The notes under the pieces are model-generated. The model had not been told where the DNA came from. It worked only from the letters and a program-made list of their open reading frames with translations, and searched no databases. The position numbers and the translations under genes were made by a program. DNA of 25,816 nt from Nitrososphaera_A sp036522495 (lineage in GTDB: Archaea; Thermoproteota; Nitrososphaeria; Nitrososphaerales; Nitrososphaeraceae), in the NCBI GenBank assembly GCA_036522495.1, contig DATDFS010000049.1, forward strand, positions 1-25,816, read 5' to 3'. Positions 23,784 through 25,816 of the stretch are shown one piece after another (position 1 is the first letter of the stretch; every line of letters begins with the position of its first letter).

Positions 23784-23858
23784 TGGTAGTATGTTGTGTC
23801 ATCCACATAATATACATCTGTTACCACGAATGGTAATCTATATATATTCATACTACCA
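23784..23858. repeat. Nested inverted-repeat structure upstream of the Rieske gene
   Basis: TGGTAGTATG (23784-23793) pairs perfectly with CATACTACCA (23849-23858). AATATA (23809-23814) pairs with TATATT (23843-23848), directly adjoining the outer arm on the right. Innermost is TTACCA-CGAA-TGGTAA (23821-23836). The whole folds as one three-step stem. It lies between two minus-strand genes, about 120 nt before the Rieske start and about 80 nt after the PsbP-like stop, so it could be a 3' end element, a leader or a small RNA. Confidence 0.42.
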
Positions 23859-23939
23859 AATCGGAAATTTGAATATTTTTGGATTTGAGACCTAAAGGTG
23901 TGGATGTTATTAACAGATAAATTTTCCTTGTTGCTCAAC

Positions 23940-24731
23940 TCATTTGATCTTAAAGGAGTCCATCATTTTTTGTATGATCGGCAAATAATAAGAATATTTT
24001 GCTGCTTCTGCTGTATACATGATGATATATCCTTTATTGTCTTTTACTGTTAAAGCCTCCATGACTTTGGTATCATTTTGTCCCTCATTATACTTGTAAA
24101 CTATTTTATGAGCCGGATTACCTGCAAGCGTAGAAGTTGTGTTAGACTCTGACTTTATAAAATCAAAATTTGGTAAGTTTTTTGTCAATATTGATGTGAA
24201 GTGCGAAAGAACGAATCCTTCAAGCGAGGTTTTTTGATAGATCATCTTCCCAAAAAATCTGGTAAATTGATGCAATATGTTAGTGGCGGGTAGATTATGA
24301 ATATATATGTGAAGTGCTGCAACATCTTCTTTTTGTAAATGACTTTCTGAAAACGATTTGAATTCAACAATATGTTTATCAGAATTTGCTTCAAAACCTT
24401 GTGGTTCTACTTTTTTCCAATCGGCAGGATACTGTATTTCTATGTCGTGAGTAGGATTTTCGTATATTAGGAAATTGCTTTTAGTTTCCTTATAGTCAGC
24501 AGCTGTTGATTGAGGATGGCTTTTAGTGTGCGAGGAACTCTGCGCCGCTGCTAGTTGAGGAATGTATAACAATATATTAGCAATGGATAACCAAGAAAAT
24601 ACTACTAATACGAACAGAATTACAAAATATGAGGATGACCGCCTTGTGATTTCTACTGGTTTTTGTTTTATATGCATATGAGTAATAATGATTTTTAATT
24701 TTAGACCTGAATATAATATATTCCTTAACAT
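23940..24731 (-). CDS. Secreted or anchored PsbP-like protein
   Basis: A 263-residue protein. Residues 35-60 are a hydrophobic segment followed by LAAAQSSS, which looks like a signal peptide with cleavage near residue 63, although retention as an anchor is possible. After a polar linker, the mature part matches the PsbP-like pattern common in Nitrososphaeria: FLIYENPTHDIEIQYPADWKKVE (opening strands, with the Y-P-x-x-W motif), TLAGNPAHKIVYKY, and KGYIIMYTAEAAKYSYYLPI before a final helix MMDSFKI. The role in archaea is unknown and is not photosynthetic. The ATG at 24731 gives an 18-residue extension before a second Met (19), which would give a more normal signal peptide; the true start may be there. 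Confidence 0.66.
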   Translation of the reverse strand: MLRNILYSGLKLKIIITHMHIKQKPVEITRRSSSYFVILFVLVVFSWLSIANILLYIPQLAAAQSSSHTKSHPQSTAADYKETKSNFLIYENPTHDIEIQYPADWKKVEPQGFEANSDKHIVEFKSFSESHLQKEDVAALHIYIHNLPATNILHQFTRFFGKMIYQKTSLEGFVLSHFTSILTKNLPNFDFIKSESNTTSTLAGNPAHKIVYKYNEGQNDTKVMEALTVKDNKGYIIMYTAEAAKYSYYLPIIQKMMDSFKIK

Positions 24732-24854
24732 GGTTAACTTAATATCATAACACCCTTGTATCTAAATTTTATAGTATAAACAAAAGAAAAAATACCGAAA
24801 ATAAAACTTCCAGTTACATTGACCCGTCAAGATGTTGATTGGAAGTATTCCTAA

Positions 24855-25058
24855 TGTCGTCGGCAAAGATACCATCTTATATCTAAGAAAAAGTCCAGAA
24901 AAGCTTCAATTGACCCTTGTCAGACATGTATTAATGGTGTTTTGTACGACGACCTTGTGCCCCGTTTTCCCATAAACGATGGCTGTAGAAGTGACGGCAA
25001 TGGAAATGGCTGGAGACAGATAGCCTTTCCCCTTCCTTCTCTGAGCATTTTGATTTGA
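24855..25058 (+). pseudogene. Start-less Cys-motif reading frame, possible gene remnant
   Basis: The frame is open between TAA (24852-24854) and TGA (25056-25058) and has no usable start codon near its beginning. It reads DPCQTCINGVLYDDLVPRFP, then INDGCRSDGNGNGW and a hydrophobic end. The C-x2-C plus later C, with Asp/Gly-rich turns, looks like an eroded domain end rather than random sequence. Not recognised. A second frame starting at ATG 24832 overlaps it and is less protein-like. Confidence 0.3.
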
Positions 25059-25156
25059 TGTCCAAATATTATTGCATGGTATGATTTAAGAGCTATTATT
25101 ACTCATTTTTTGAAACATTTTATTAATATTTTATCTAGTCTCTAATTGATATAAAT

Positions 25157-25291
25157 ATGGTGTACATATTATCAAATGTTTTTATCAGGACATATTACTG
25201 TCATGATGATAAGACAACCTTGAGCATTGTATTAACAATAATACTGATTGCATTAATTGCTGTTTTTACTATAATTCCTTGTGAATTATGA
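25157..25291 (+). CDS. Possible small single-helix membrane protein
   Basis: A 44-residue frame with ATG (25157), a polar N-terminal half (RTYYCHDDKTT) and a strong hydrophobic helix (LSIVLTIILIALIAVFTIIP). A TATA-like TTTATCTA lies about 25 nt before it, compatible with a leaderless mRNA. A/T-rich DNA gives such hydrophobic frames by chance, and there is no family match, so this is tentative. Confidence 0.28.
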   Translation: MVYILSNVFIRTYYCHDDKTTLSIVLTIILIALIAVFTIIPCEL

Positions 25292-25741
25292 CTCATAATA
25301 GAATCGGCTTGACTTTATACTATTCTATCTACCTCATAACCGTCAGAAAAGGGACAACATCGTCACAAATCAGACATGAGGGGTGAATTTTGGAGATATT
25401 GAGTCTGATACATTAAAACAAAAAACATGATAATATCACTGAAACTATCTACTAAAATCCAGACTGGTTGGAGAACTAAGAAATCACCGTTGAATTAGAA
25501 TTTGTTTTTAAACTGTTTTATTGCCTGTATAAGAATTTACTAAACCCATATGGCTATAAAGGTAAAACCTAAACCTAAATGTGTATTATTCTTAAACGGC
25601 TGAATAGTACTGAATTGTGATTTATTAGAAAATGCGTTCAAAATTGATATCTTCTACTTATCAGTCGGTAATTAAAATGACTTATTAAACAAGTTATGCC
25701 TTGCTAACAGATTTATAGTACCGTAGAATTTCTTTTGTTCC

Positions 25742-25816
25742 ATGGCAAGATTTGTTAGAAAAGAAGACAAGGGTCCGATGGAAGTCAAAGTAGGAAATGA
25801 AAGTAGATGGATTTGT
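25742..25816 (+). CDS. CDGSH-type iron-sulfur protein (partial, 5' end only)
   Basis: The first 25 codons lie at the right edge: MARFVRKEDKG, then PMEVKVGNESRWIC. The order of a short basic start, a K-V-G turn and W-I-C is how small archaeal CDGSH (mitoNEET-like) proteins begin, with the C-x-C and CDGSH cluster motif expected just beyond the window. Such proteins bind a [2Fe-2S] cluster with three Cys and one His. The cluster motif itself is not visible, so the call rests on the N-terminal pattern only. The frame is open to the end of the sequence. Confidence 0.58.
   Translation, partial: MARFVRKEDKGPMEVKVGNESRWIC

Larger units (their letters stand above)
24732..25741. other. One-kilobase gene-poor stretch with two weak coding candidates
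   Basis: Mostly A/T-rich non-coding sequence. Two protein-like frames are listed separately (24855-25058 and 25157-25291). No tRNA was seen; an ATGATGA/CTGA pair near 25203-25252 resembles C and D boxes but lacks a terminal stem. The final 60 bases presumably carry the promoter of the gene at the right edge. Confidence 0.4.

Noticed and set aside
25203..25252. Possible C/D-box small RNA (ATGATGA ... CTGA)
   Set aside because: No terminal stem and no C' and D' boxes at the right spacing; the words are common in A/T-rich DNA.
1..25816. CRISPR arrays, tRNA and rRNA genes
   Set aside because: Both strands were read for regularly spaced repeats and for tRNA T-loop and rRNA motifs; none was found by eye. 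A dedicated tRNA and repeat search would be decisive.

Overview
The window looks like chromosomal DNA of an ammonia-oxidising archaeon of the Nitrososphaeria (Thaumarchaeota). The evidence is a glycerol-1-phosphate dehydrogenase (archaeal ether lipids), an archaeal SepF, an FttA/aCPSF1-type beta-CASP protein with an N-terminal KH region, an Lhr-type helicase, a TRAM-domain protein and archaeal TATA-like boxes close to start codons. The low GC content, the C2H2 zinc-finger mini-protein and the loose, remnant-rich spacing suggest the Nitrososphaerales, possibly the Nitrosocosmicus group. That placement is inference; no rRNA gene or amo gene is in the window. Several genes appear to start with TTG.

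Positions 1 to about 7000 are an eroded accessory zone. It holds a C2H2 zinc-finger protein, a 3' fragment of a family-B DNA polymerase, an intact nickel/cobalt permease with a His-rich tail, a decayed heavy-metal P-type ATPase that has lost its phosphorylation site, a membrane GT2 glycosyltransferase, a winged-helix regulator with a palindrome over its TATA box, and a decayed DDE transposase.

Positions 7000 to 18000 are a dense housekeeping core: lhr with a tiny overlapping membrane protein upstream, sepF, a divergent FttA-like nuclease, a TRAM protein with a Gly/Arg-rich N-terminus, egsA (G1P dehydrogenase), an SlyD-like FKBP isomerase, a class V aminotransferase and a divergent M24 peptidase. 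Together they cover RNA processing and helicase functions, cell division, lipid backbone synthesis, protein folding, and amino-acid and peptide turnover.

Positions 18000 to 25816 are looser again. They hold an LEA14-like anchored protein, a CopD-like membrane protein, an unknown soluble protein, a polysaccharide deacetylase remnant, an AMP-forming acyl-CoA synthetase with an altered acyl pocket, a Rieske ferredoxin, a PsbP-like secreted protein and, at the right edge, the start of a probable CDGSH iron-sulfur protein. Gene-free stretches here contain three compact inverted-repeat structures (19310-19397, 22897-22995, 23784-23858), which are candidate structured RNAs or processing/termination signals.

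No clear new multi-gene system is visible. The best leads are the FttA-like protein with a missing KH signature, the Trp-to-Gly change in the acyl-CoA synthetase, the palindromic operators, the intergenic structures and the overlapping micro-protein upstream of lhr.
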